Source: Venturia oleaginea
Taxonomy: Eukaryota > Ascomycota > Dothideomycetes > Venturiales > Venturiaceae
Assembly: GCA_013176395.1 (NCBI GenBank)
Contig: JABMLP010000059.1
Span: forward strand, 1-28,746
DNA length: 28,746 nucleotides
Reading direction: 5' to 3'
In this document: piece after piece, positions 16,578 to 28,400 of the stretch
Layout: each line of letters begins with the position of its first letter
Numbering within the stretch: position 1 is the stretch's first letter
Notes under the pieces: model-generated
What the model was told of the DNA's origin: nothing
The model's database searches: none
The model's input: the letters and a program-made list of their open reading frames with translations, nothing else
Translations under genes and position numbers: made by a program

Positions 16578-19500
16578 TTACCGGGTGTGCAGGACTAAAG
16601 AGGGTGTGGTAGGTGGGATAATCAAACAGACAAACGCCATACATCGCTTCTGCCAGCTTGTAGCAGATTCGAAGGCGCTGGCCACCGCTACTCGGTTTCT
16701 TCGGGCCCCTGTTTGAGCTCCTATATCTTCGCCGACACCGTCGCCCTTGCCATACTCTGCCTCGAAGCGGTCTAAGTCCTCGACTTCTGTAAATAATGAA
16801 CGTGGCTGCCAATCGGGATCTGCATAGCCTTTCCATTTGATTAATAACTGACGAACCCAGCCTCGCCCAACCCGTTTCTTCTCTGCGCGAAGTATACGTT
16901 CTACTTCAAACTCAGCCTCTGTTTCTTCGGTTTGAGGCACTAATGGTGGCGGCTGGGTATCATCGGATTCTTGTGAGGGCAGTGTGTCGGTTGCGGCTCG
17001 GCGGAGTAGGTCAACGTGGAAACGGTTATGGATACCACTTGGCAGGTCAGCCAGCTCGTATACCATCGGGGAGATCTGGTTCTCGACAGTGTATTTGGCT
17101 TGCGTCCACGCCAGTTTCTTTGATAGCTGCGGAGTATTGATATTCCTAAGGTTCAACCAGACTTTGTCGTCCTTTTTAACGTTTCGGCAGCTTGACGTGA
17201 CCTGTTGGCGTCGTTCTCCATCTTCTGCTGGGACCAGGCCATCGCTGCCTGTGCATACTCTTGTGCCTCTTCTATTCGTTGCACAAAGGTCTCGGCATCG
17301 GCTGTTGGTGAGTTACTGGGTGAGATTCGTTGTACTTTCTGGATTGGTTCCGCATGGTAGCCGTGGGTTAGATAGAATGGACTCATCCCTGTGACTGAAG
17401 AGTCACGATTGTTCAGTGCTAACATAGCCGTAGGTAGTAGCGTTGGCCAGTCTAGTTGGGAGTATGCGATGAAGGCGCGGAGATAGCGTAGAACTTCCTG
17501 GTTCATACGCTCGGTCGCGCCATCGGTCTGTGGATGAAAGGCTGTAGAGAGTCTCTGCTCAATCTTTGTAAGTTCGCAAAGCTTCCTCCAAAAACGACCT
17601 GTCCAATTGCTGCCTCTGTCCGACGTCAATGCCATGGGAAATCCGTGGTAGCGATAGTGGCATTGTAAGAACCTTTTCGCGCACTCTTTGGCGCTCATTG
17701 TAGTCATAGCCTCCAACGTAACACTTTTGAGGAGGACGATCTGTGATAACCATGAGGTATTTTGGGCCGTTTTCCTCCGCGGGCAAATCAGTCATGAAAT
17801 CGATTGATAGCTCGCTGTGGAAGCGGGCCGGGATTGGAAGTGGTTTCAGAAGACCTCGTTTCTTATCACGCCATATTCCCGTTCTCCCACATACGTCGCA
17901 ATTACGTACAAACTGCCGGACTGTCTTGTATTGTTGGGGCCAAAAGAAACTTCTGGATAGAATCGCAAGCGTGCTATCTCTCCCTGGGTGTCCAGTAACA
18001 TGGGAATCGTGAGTTTGTTGGACCAGCGTTGTTCGCAGCGGTTCCCAATCTGGTACCCATAGGATCCCTCTTCTCGTGACCGCGCCGTGGTCGTCTACTT
18101 CGCATTCGGGTAGCTGTACCGACAACTTGAGCTCTGGAGGAAAGGAACGTTCGCCAGTAACTATAGCCGTATGAATAGCTTCGTAGGATTGGTCCTCTGC
18201 TATTGCGCGATCCCAGAGAAGTTGTAACTCTGGTTTCTCGAAAAGATCGCATCCTTTTGCAACTGACCGCTTTTGACCGTACCTAGTAGTGAACCGGTGT
18301 TGACCGTTTTCGGCAGTCAGCTGGTGTCGACCGTCCAGTCCAGTATTTTGCTGGGGCTCCCGTATAACGTCCCATGTACTATTGGATGTATTCGGTGTAT
18401 TGACTGGGCAGATAAAGGCTTGTATTGCGATTGTTTCGGTCGTCCTCTCGGAAAGAGGAGGAAGCCATTCGTCCTTGATCAACTGGGCCACTCGCCCTTG
18501 TAGTCTCTCGTCGTTCTTGTCATGTGGCATATCTTGATGTCTTCTTGATAGTGCGTCTGGTCTTTGCGCTAGTTTTCCGGCGCGAAATTCCAGCTGGAAT
18601 TGGTACTCAGATAGAATTAGCGACCATCTTGCTTGTCTCTCTGACAAACGCTGCGCTGTCATAAAGTAGCGGAGATTCTTGTGATCGGTAAGGACTTTGA
18701 AAGGTGCTGCAACACTGCGTAGTTCTCCTCTCCAGTGTTCAATGGACTTGATTACTGCCAGTAATTCTTTATCGTGGATCTCGTAGTTACATTCAGCCGC
18801 AGTGAGCTTGCGGGAGAAGTATGCTACTGGTCGTAGTTTTCCTTTCATATCCTTCTGCGACAACGTGCCTCCCAGCGCGTAGCCAGAGCAGTCGCACTCG
18901 AGTACCGTATCCAGGTCTGGATTCCAGTGAGCCAGTATTGGGGCGGAGATGAATAGCTCCTTCAAGACTTGAAAGGCGTTCTCATGTTCTTTGTTCCAGA
19001 CAAAAGCGACGGCCTTCCGTGTTAACTTGATTAAGGGGTCGGAGAGCTCTGAGAAGTTGTCGATGAAGTCTCGATAGAAATTGCAAAGCCTAGGAAGGAG
19101 CGTACGCCTGTGACATTGACTGGAGCCTCCCATTCTTTAATCGCGGCAACTTTCTCTGGGTCGACTTTGATCCCTTCTCCTGCAGTGATAATGAACCCCA
19201 GATATTTGACCTCCTGAACAGCAAACTCGCACTTGCTTAAGTCTAGCCGAAGTCCAGCAGTCTTGAGCTTGGCAAGAATTTGGTTAACCTTAACCATGTG
19301 ATCCAGATAGTCGCCGTCGCTCCATATCAAGACATCGTCCATGTAGGCTGAACAGCAGATATCTAGGGATTCCCGTAGGACTCCGTTGATGTATCGTTGA
19401 AAGCTCGCGGGTGCGCCAGCTAGTCCGAAGGGGGTAACTAGCCATTCGAATAGTCCAAATCGAGTGCGAAAAGCCGTTTTCCACTCATCGCCGTGCTTGA

Positions 19501-20698
19501 TGCGGAGCCGATGAAATGCCGCTCTGACGTCAAGTTTGGTGTACCAACGCGCTGTTGCTAGATTTCGTAGGGTTTCTCGGATTAGTGGCAATGGGTAGCG
19601 GTCCGATCGAGTGATTCGATTCAGTGCCCGATAGTCTACACACATCCGAATGCCTCCACCTGGTTTCCTTACAAATAAGACTGGGGCTGCCGCTGGTGAG
19701 TTGCTGGCGCGTATCCAGCCCTTGTCCATATAGTCCGAAAGTGTTTTTCGTAGGACTAATAGCTCTTCCCTCGACATGCCGTATAATGGGCCCCAAGGAA
19801 CTTCTGCCTCGCGACCTTGTTCATCTCGTATCAATTCGATAACGTGATCGCGACCCTCTTGATGGGGCGCGATCTCTCCGTCTTCGTCGTCGAGAAAGGC
19901 ATCAGCATGCTCTGCTATTTCTTCTGGTATCTCTTGTCGGATTTCTTCCTCAGTCTTTCTCTGTTTTCTTTCTGCTAACTTGCTTAGGGCCTTGTTGATA
20001 TCCGACATCGAGATAGCCAGCACTTGTGTACCATCCGGTCCATCTCTTCTCAACCGTCGCTGGGCCCTTCCAACAATAGCTGCAAATACAGATCCTGACA
20101 CTAGACAAGCCACCCGCACGTGAGCGAGCCGGTCTCGCGCTTTGGTGTTCTGTTCTAGCCACCCCTTTTCTCTTACCGTGATGCGCTGGGATCCTTGACC
20201 AATAAGCAGCTTTCTCTTAGCTGCTATATATCGCACCCAGTTTCTCTCTGCCCATGCCTTGCCTAGGATAATAGGGAAGCTCAATCCTTTCACTATATAC
20301 CCATAGACTCGCTCTGCTCGACCATCAATGTCGATCGTAGCGTAGGTCATGTGCGTAATACGGAGGTCTTCTCCGTTCTCGTGGCTCTCTTTAGCCAGTG
20401 CCAATTGTTTGGTGTCAATTGGGATGCGCGGTAGACGATGTGTTTGGACACTCTTCTCGCTGAAAGCAGCATAAGGGAGGCAGCCGTTATCAAAGAAGGA
20501 TTCGGTGAAAGAAGTTCCGTTGATCAAGGTATCTATCAAGAAGGGTGTACTTTCCATCCTATCCTTTGCTGCTTTGATTTCTCTTATGCCTGGTAGCTTT
20601 GTAATGTCTTCGCCATGTACATCTACTTCAAACCCTCGTGCGCGACGATGCACAGGGGTAGCTAGTTTTCCGACTCTGATGAGGCTTCCTGTAGAGAG
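16578..20698 (-). pseudogene. pol: Gypsy Pol, right copy, frame-broken
   Basis: Protease, RT (YMDD) and most of the connection domain are open from 20698 to about 19085, where an A run is one base shorter than in the left copy (AA against AAA). RNase H and the N-terminal integrase are then open in the next frame from about 19085 to 17735. This includes the stretch that is broken in the left copy (PECEVDDHGAVTRRGI region). An extra base near 17735 and a shorter A run near 17175 shift the frame again. The last segment (17156-16578) keeps an intact chromodomain (KWKGYADPDWQPRSLF) and the natural stop. Confidence 0.88.
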
Positions 20699-21657
20699 TC
20701 ATCGGTATGCTGTGTGATTACCGCAGTGACCTGAGTCTTTGGACGTGTTGCTGGTCGGAATTCGCATACGTTCGGGTGGTGCTTGGGCTTCTTACAGCGC
20801 CCGCATTTGCCCGCTTGTATAAGTGCCAAGAACTCTGTTTGGGATCGCCATTTCGCTCTAGGTCGTCGGTCCTTCTTCGCATCCTTTCCGAGTGTATCGA
20901 CCCGAGCTATCAGTGCTGCGATCTGCGCTGAAAGGGCGTTGATGCCAGTCATTTCGACATCGCCTTCTGCGTCACGACTGACTGTTTGGGGTGATTGTGG
21001 CCTCCCTCGAGTCGTTGGCGTCTCCTTATCCGTACTTGGATAGCGGCGTTGGTGGAATAGAGCCTCTGTCTTCGTCGCGAAGTACTGTACATCTTTTACG
21101 TAAGTGTCGTAGTCGTCCCTGGACAATCGCACTGATTTCAAGGTCTGTTGGAGGGAGTAGTTGAGCGCGTTGTTCATGATAGTGATCTTTGAGGCTCTTT
21201 GCGGCGCTAGGGATCTAGCTTGCGATGTCAGTTGTTCGAACTGCTGGCGGAAGTCTTCGAACGGTTGTCTGCTGCCTTGGCTAATCTTGTTCAGCTCGTC
21301 GAGAGCTTTAGCTTCCGCTTCATGATCTAAGAACTTGTCGTCCATATGCTTGATAAAGGACTCGGGTTCGTAGTTGTCATGTTGCTCTCCATTGCTTAGC
21401 CATTGGATGACGCGTTGTTGTTTCTCTGTCGGAAGCCCGTTGAAGATGTTCGCGCATATTCCTTGATTGCTTCCAAGCTTCCCATTTTCAACAGTGATTT
21501 TTGTCTTGATCTGCCATCTGAACAGCGTGTAGTTGTCTCTTTTCCCGTCCCATTTAGGCCATGCAATAGCTTTTGCACCGGTGTTCCCATCAACACTGAC
21601 TGCGGTCAGAGCTGCCACCAATTGTTGTACGGTGTCAGGCGAATTTGCTCGAGCCAT
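20662..21657 (-). CDS. gag: Gypsy Gag, right copy
   Basis: A 331-residue ORF, the reverse-complement copy of 10348-11343. The zinc knuckle CGRCKKPKHHPNVC is kept. Two residue differences are seen against the left copy, Gly to Arg (ARSLAPQ) and Ser to Phe (ALFHQRR), both from single transitions. The reading frame is otherwise intact. Confidence 0.92.
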   Translation of the reverse strand: MARANSPDTVQQLVAALTAVSVDGNTGAKAIAWPKWDGKRDNYTLFRWQIKTKITVENGKLGSNQGICANIFNGLPTEKQQRVIQWLSNGEQHDNYEPESFIKHMDDKFLDHEAEAKALDELNKISQGSRQPFEDFRQQFEQLTSQARSLAPQRASKITIMNNALNYSLQQTLKSVRLSRDDYDTYVKDVQYFATKTEALFHQRRYPSTDKETPTTRGRPQSPQTVSRDAEGDVEMTGINALSAQIAALIARVDTLGKDAKKDRRPRAKWRSQTEFLALIQAGKCGRCKKPKHHPNVCEFRPATRPKTQVTAVITQHTDDSLQEASSESEN

Positions 21658-21748
21658 TGAGAGTTTGTCGATTCCTTGCGTAATGCTCGCGATTGGGTCG
21701 TCGTCGGTAGTAGGGTGTAGGTTGTAGGAGTCGATAGGGTACTGTTGC

Positions 21749-21919
21749 TGTTGAAGTATGAAAGTTGAGTAACAAGTGTATTGAGGGTGAGATCCGGAGG
21801 ATCTCAGCTATATAGTAATACACCTAAGCCCAATTGGGCAGTAAACAAACTCCAGTGACAGAGAGTAGCCCACGCTGGCGCAGGTGGAGGCAAATAGCAT
21901 GAGGATACTCCTTCCAACA
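21749..21919 (-). repeat. Copia LTR, right copy of 10088-10255
   Basis: It has the same ends (TGTTGGAAGG and CTTCAACA on the minus strand) with a few one-base insertions, 171 bp in total. It sits directly upstream of the right gypsy leader, as in the left arm. Confidence 0.85.
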
Positions 21920-22234
21920 GTCCCCCGAATCCGAACGATGTTCCTCCATCAGTGCCAGTCCCCCCATTCATGGCGCAGTAGTTGCACAAATACGGCCTCG
22001 GAGGTTATCCAGGAGGGGTCGTGGTAGTGATTTAGTACCAATGTCGGCGAGGTTGTCAGCGGAGCAGACATGCTCGATGGCGTAGTCACCCAGGATGAAT
22101 CGCTCCCGGACGAAGTGTAGTGAACGTTGATATGTTTAGAACGATTGCTGATCCTGTGGTCCTTGATGAGCGACAGGGCGGGCTCGTTGTCAACCATGAG
22201 CCAACAGTTGGGGTACTTGGCGTGACCCATAAGC
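21920..22234 (-). pseudogene. Copia RNase H C-terminal fragment, right copy
   Basis: This is the mirror of 9771-10087. It encodes MGHAKYPNCWLMVDNEPALS onward to NLRGRI. A missing base near 22117 breaks the frame in the VHYHFVRE region, where the left copy is open. Confidence 0.8.
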
Positions 22235-22796
22235 GTCTGATCGCTCTGCAGCGCGGACCGCGTCCATTCCTACGCTCGTCATGTTCTCAGATGCGCCTTT
22301 CGGGTCTGACCCAGACAACTCCAAGTCCTTCTCTGGTTACCTCATGAAGGTCGGTGGATCGACAGTCTCATGGTCTTCAAAGCGTCAGTCATGCGTGGCA
22401 AGGAGCACTTGTGAAGCCGAGTACATGGCATCATCCCACGCCGCCAGCCACCTCGTGTGGTCGCGCCAGGCCATCAAGGAGCTTATGGGTCACGCCAAGT
22501 ACCCCAACTGTTGGCTCATGGTTGACAACGAGCCCGCCCTGTCGCTCATCAAGGACCCAAGGATCAGCAATCGTTCTAAACATATCAACGTTCACTACCA
22601 CTTCGTCCGGGAGCGATTATCCTGGGTGACTACGCCATCGAGCATGTCTGCTCCGCTGACAACCTCGCCGACATTGGTTACTAAATCACTACCACGACAC
22701 CCTCCTGGATAACCTCCGAGGCCGTATTGTGCAACTACGGCGCATGAATGGGGGGACTGGCACTGATGGGAGGAACATCGTTCGGATTCGGGGGAC
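22235..22796 (+). pseudogene. Copia RNase H fragment, right copy
   Basis: This is the mirror of 9207-9770. The frame is open from before 22281 (FSDAPFGSDPDNSKSFSGYL) but shifts near 22618, where one base of a TTCATC word is lost. It ends in the G-rich polypurine stretch before the LTR at 22797. Confidence 0.82.
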
Positions 22797-22951
22797 TGTT
22801 GGAAGGAGTATCCTCATGCTATTGCATCCACCTGCGCCAGCGTGGCTACTCTCTGTCACTGGAGTTTGTTTACTGCCCAATTGGGCTTAGTGTATTACTA
22901 TATAGCTGAAATCCTCCGGATCTCACCCTCAATACACTTGTTACTTCAACA
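22797..22951 (+). repeat. Copia LTR, short form, right copy
   Basis: It runs TGTTGGAAGG to TTCAACA, 155 bp, with the same 13-bp deletion as 9052-9206. The next bases are GCAAC, as at the outer edge of the other copia LTRs in both arms. Confidence 0.85.
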
Positions 22952-23110
22952 GCAACTGTTGACCCAAAGCGAAACGAGTCAAAGGATGCGCCAATTCAGA
23001 AGGTGATCAAGCTGATGAAGGGGCTCTGGAAGCGTAAGGAGATGAAAGTGGAAGGAGTTGGGGTCAAAGATTCTGACCTCTCTCCAATCAAGCATTGGTC
23101 AGAATATTGA
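22952..23110 (+). pseudogene. 3' tail of an unknown ORF, right copy
   Basis: This is the mirror of 8893-9051, with 52 open codons and the same TGA (23108-23110). It starts at the LTR edge, has no start codon and no recognised family. Confidence 0.4.
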
Positions 23111-23318
23111 TGGTTGACTCTGGATGGATTGCAAGGCTATGGTTTCATTGGTGGTGTAACCAGCCTTGTCGGATATTTCCTTCTCTGGCTCAGTACTGTT
23201 TATTCAAGAAAGCATACATTTCCTCTAGACGTGCAACCTATGTATACCTTTGAGCTTCTTCCAATCTCGTGTTGGTGATTTGCTCATTGCAGATGGCGAT
23301 CGCCAGCAAGGAGATGGT

Positions 23319-23452
23319 CCTGCAAAGAGATTCTCCGCAGGGGACTCGTCCGCAGGGGAATCGTTCGCAGGGGGAATCGTCCGTAGGGAACCGGGATCAT
23401 CCGCAGGGGAATGTTCCGCAAGGGAGTGGCGAGCCATCCGCAGGGGGAACCA
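23319..23452. repeat. ~15-bp minisatellite, right copy
   Basis: Variants of CGTCCGCAGGGGAAT repeat about eight or nine times, the mirror of 8553-8684. The unit order is preserved between arms, so the array has not expanded or contracted since duplication. Confidence 0.8.
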
Positions 23453-23810
23453 AAGAACACTAGAAGATCATATATTCTCTTAAATGAGAAGTCACTAAAA
23501 GCTTCTTCATACAACTATCTCACCAGTAAATTACCTAACTACAGCCCCAAACATTCAATTCATGTCGCGCTGATACAGATGTGACCGCGTGGGTAATCTT
23601 ATACCAGATAAACAAAGCTCGAAAAGAACCTCTAAGAATACTCATTGACGGGAACATGAGTATCTATGGCGGATCAGGCAACAAGGACAATCTCAATCTA
23701 TTTTCTCGTCTGTTTGAGAGTTACCAGACACTGCAGGGTCTAGCCAGTCACAGTGGACGAATTACTATAGAAATCTCCATTTCCGCTCAGCATGTATCAA
23801 CCATATCGAG

Positions 23811-25007
23811 TTGTCTATTCCTCAGTTCGACGAGTATCAGCTACATCTCATTGCAACATTACTTGAGCCTGCCGATTTTCTGTCTTTTAGGTTATCTTGT
23901 AAACACGTCTATACGTCCACCATCTTCACCTATCGACAAAACGTTCGGACTATCGCCACAACTCCCTCCCCAGATGGAATTGATGGTGCGATAAGATTTC
24001 TGACTTTCCCTCGCCATTGTGCAGACGCTGTTCACAGACTGGTCATTGCCGCTCCTCGGGTAAATTTAATCGACCGCCGACATTATTTGCAGGAGCCATA
24101 CGCCTTTGAAGAGGAAAAAGAGATGGACATGGCATCGCTTGACGAAGCTAGCGAGATGTTTGGAGACATCGACGACCTGATCGAATGGCAAAGTGAGGGT
24201 CCTTCACGCCAGAAAACATGGAGAAAACTTTCCTCGCCTGTCCGTAGACAGGAAGCATCACAAGTGGACTCCTGACGCTACGCTTGAAGGACCTTTTTAG
24301 TCTCCTGCCAAAGTGTCACAAAATTCTCATCACCCACTATAATGAAGACACTTTGATCAAGGGTCTTCGAATAACGCCTTTCGGACTACACGCTTTACCC
24401 CTATGTCTGAACTTCTCGCCAAATATTCTGGAAGCCGCTTGGACCAGGTCACTTTTGCTGTCACCACGGCAGCGGGTCTTTTCAGTAATATAAAAGTCCT
24501 CAACATTTCTTCATCGCCAATTATGGATGACTACAGAAAGTGAGAGGCGTCAATTTGACGAACCTTGCTGACGCTTTGGGGCTCCTTTTGCCGGCAATCG
24601 CACTGCTCGACCAACTGGTCTCCTTACAACTGGAGCTTGGCACTACTTCAAATTGTATTGTGTGCTGGAATCGACGACATACATCCCAAGTCGGTATGAA
24701 CGCGCGCAAAAGCGTATATGTTTTACGCATCATTCTTCAGCGGGCTCCAAATCTGACCACTCTTAGAGTGAACTTTGGCTATGATACGCTATGGATTGAA
24801 GAGGACCCACTTCCAGCACCGATTCCTACCATGACCATGCTTTACCACCTTGCATTGTTCCAGATATCACTTACAGTAGCGACCACCTTCGGCTTCCGCT
24901 TTATTTTTCCCGCGCTCTTTCTGCGCACGGACATTGCAGCCAAGCGGAGAACGCATTTTATCCGGCCCATACTGGTTAAAAAGCACCCACTACTCTTCCA
25001 CTATTGA
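23811..25007 (+). pseudogene. F-box-like gene, right copy, frame-broken
   Basis: This is the mirror of 6988-8190. The first ~145 codons, including the F-box-like YQLHLIATLLEPADFLSFRL, are open. A 4-base loss near 24257 then shifts the frame. A C run one shorter near 24400 and an A run one shorter near 24540 shift it twice more. The C-terminal half (from RGVNLTNLADALGLL) is again open to the TGA at 25005-25007. Confidence 0.75.
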
Positions 25008-25417
25008 CCTCACCACTGGAGCGTCTAGCGAATTCTGGGGAATCTTCGGATGGAGATGATAGCGTTTCGGCCCACCTTCATCAACACAAGCTTGCCCGCC
25101 ATCTGCGCGGTAGGCGGACGTCCGAATACCAACCTCGCGCCCTCCAGATCCATTCATTTCCTCGGCCGCCTACTCTGAGAACAAGCAGTAGGCCTCCTAT
25201 ATCCCGTTGCTGAATAGTTATTAAGCTCCTTACAGACGATATTGACCCAGCCCTGTAACCCCCTCATGTCACAGTCATTATTAGCTTGTCCCCGCCAACG
25301 ATCGTCACTTAGCGTTGAGCTTCTTGACGATACCCGCGTATATTCCTCACTCTTATAGTGAGATCGTGCAACACTGCTGCATTCTCAACCTCTTGCCTAC
25401 TTCCCTCACAAGGCGCT
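25008..25417 (+). promoter_or_regulatory. Intergenic region upstream of the right NLR copy
   Basis: This is the mirror of 6575-6987, with the same CTCACT...AGTGAG inverted repeat shortly before the start codon. No gene is seen. Confidence 0.35.
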
Positions 25418-28400
25418 ATGCGTCTGTTGCATCGACTCGACACAGGCGCATTTAGCCTCACCGAAGACCTTGTCGGAAAGGATACGATCCTCCTTACGCA
25501 ATACTGTCGCACACTTGGGTTGACGGCCAGGAGGTGATATATCAAGATCTTGAGGCGGGCACGGGTAGAGGCAAAAGCAACTATGAAGGCAAGAGCGGCT
25601 ACGACAAGCTTTGGTTCTGCGCCGAACAAGCTAAGCGTGACGGCTTACAATACTTCTGGGTAGACACCTGCTGCATCGACAAGTCGAATCATGCCGAACT
25701 TTCACGAGAGATCAATGCTATGTTTCGCCGGTACCGCGACGCGAGTCGATGCTATGTGTACTTATCGGATGTTTCAAGCTCCAGCGCTACTCCCTGGGAG
25801 CATGGCTTTCGAGCAAGCAGATGGTTTACTCGAGGCTGGACACTTCAAGAGCTGCTCGCTCCGAAGTCTGTAGAGTTCTTTTCTATTGAACGCAAAAGAC
25901 TCGGTGACAAACGGTCATTGTTACAACAATTCACGAAGTGACAGGTATTCCCAGGCAGCACTTGAAGGCAGCCGCCCGTCTCAGTTCACTGTAGATGAAA
26001 GATTCCTTTGGGCACAACAGCGTCAGACTACAGTGCCTGAGGATAAAGTGTACTCATTGTTGGGTATTTTCGACGCGCAATTACTTCTTCATTATGGTAA
26101 AGAAGGAGCGGAAGGCGCAGATAGACGGCTACAGGAACTGATCGACAAGCGGGAGAAGTGCATGCAAGATCTGTGCATCTCTGACCCATGTCACGACAAG
26201 GAGCGTATCGAGGCGACTAAGGGTGGCTTGTTGAAGGAGTCATACCGCTGGGTTCTGGAGAACTCCGACTTCCGACAATGGCACAGTGCCCCGCAGAATG
26301 CACTACTGTGGGTCAAGGGTGACCCTGGTAAAGGCAAGACAATGCTGCTCTGTGGCGTAATCGATGAGCTGGACAAAACTGAAGCCCATACAAGTCTCCT
26401 CTCATACTTCTTCTGCCAGGCGACGGATACACGAATCAACAGTGGCACGGCCGTGCCCGCGGCCTAATTCACATGCTTGTTCGCCAGCAACCATCGCTCA
26501 TCTCGCACGTTCGCAAGAAGTATGACCAAGTAGGCAGGAAGGTCTTCGAGGATCCAAATGCCTGGTTTGCCTTGTGTGAAATATTTATCAGCATTCTCCA
26601 AGATCCTGGCCTTACTATAACATATATCGTTATCGATGCGCTTGACGAATGCCTAGCAGATGTGCCGAAACTGTTAGACTTTATCGCTCAACAATCGACC
26701 GTCCCTTCTCGTGTTAAATGGGTTATCTCGAGCCGCAATTGGCCCGACATTGAGGAACGGCTAAACATGGCTGGTCAGAAGATTAAACTGAGCCTTGAGC
26801 TGAACGCCGATTCCGTTTCTACAGCTGTTGGTATCTACATCCAGCACAAGACACTGCAGCTGGCAAAGCTCAAGAATTACGACGACAAAATCCGAGTGAC
26901 CGTGCAACAGCATCTAATCTCAAACGCGAACGATACTTTCCTCTGGATAGCTTTAGTCTGTCAAAACCTTGGAAAAACCCTACGACGGAATACTCTCGCG
27001 AAGTTGAACTCATTTCCACCAGGACTTGATTCTCTTTACCGGCGGATGATGGAGCACATATGTAATTCCAAAGAGACTGACCTCTGCAAGCGGATCCTCG
27101 CCTTGACTACAGTCGTATACCGACCCGTCACGCTAAAAGAACTAACATCTCTTGTTAAGATGCCCGAGGATACTGCTGATGACCTAGAGTCGTTGCGGGA
27201 GATCATTGGCCTTTGTGGTTCCTTTCTCACAGTTCGAGAAGAAATTATCTACTTTGTCCATAAGTCCGCGAAGGACTATTTGCTCGCCTACGAATCCGAC
27301 AGCATCTTCCCATCCGGAAGGGGAGACGCGCACTACGCCATCTTCTCGAGATCGCCAGGCGATGTCTCGAACGCTAGAAAAGGACTTGTATAAATTACAC
27401 CTACCGGGGATCTTGAATCCAGTACAACTACCTCATCCTGACCCTTTGGCACCTCTCCGATATCCTTGCATCTACTGGGCAAGCCACTTTCAGGAAGTGT
27501 ACAAGAGCAGCTTCTCTTATCAACACGATATGACTGACAATGGAGAGATCTACCGATTTCTCCAAAAGTATTTTGTAGGCTGGAGGCTCTTAGCTTGATT
27601 GGGAAGGTTTCTGAAGGCGTTCATACGATAGCCTCCTTAGAGTCTTATCTAGTCTAGTAAGTTATAATATATAGGATTTATACTGATTAATTTCACAAGG
27701 CCGGTAAAAGCCCCAATCTACAAGCCTTATCCACGATGCGAGGCGATTCATCCTATTCCACGATCTAGATTTGAACAGGCACCTCTACAGCTATATTTTT
27801 CGGCCCTCCTCTTCACCCTGAGGAGAATATCGTTCGGAGACGATTCGGGAAATGTTCGCCTACTTGGATCGAAATAAAGCCGGAAGGACAAGAAAACTGG
27901 AGGGGTTTGCTGCAGACGCTCGAGGGCCATTCTTCTCATATCATCTCCATCGTCTTCTCTCTCAACGGCAAGCTCGTCGTTTTCGGCTCGGGCGATAGTA
28001 CAGTGCGGCTTTGGGATGCCGGGATTGGCGCGGCGCTGCAGACGCTCAAGGGCCATTCGGTGGGTCAGCTCCGTCGTCATCTCGCCCGACGGCAAGCTCG
28101 TGGCTTCGGGCTCGGGCGATAACACAGTGCGGCTATGGGATACTGAGACGGGTGCGGCGCTGCAGACGCTCAAGGGCCATTCAGATTGGGTCAGGTCCGT
28201 CGTCATCTCGCCCGACGGCAAGCTCGTGCTTCGGCTCGAACGATAAACAGACGGCTTTGGATGCCGGGAGGGTGCGGCGCTGCAGAATCTCAAGGGCCAT
28301 TTTCTTTATATCAACTCCATCGCCATCTCGCCCGACAGCAACTCGTGGCTTCCGGCTCGGGCGATAAAACAGTGCGGCTCTGGGATACCGGTACGGGTGC

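Larger units (their letters stand above)
16390..21748 (-). mobile_element. Ty3/gypsy chromovirus, right copy, lacking its 5' LTR
   Basis: This is the reverse complement of 10256-15631, with the same order and the same missing 5' LTR. Gag and the first half of pol align with a constant coordinate sum (32005), so they have no net length change. Pol carries several one-base shifts. The two copies point toward each other across the 756-bp spacer (tail to tail). Confidence 0.9.
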
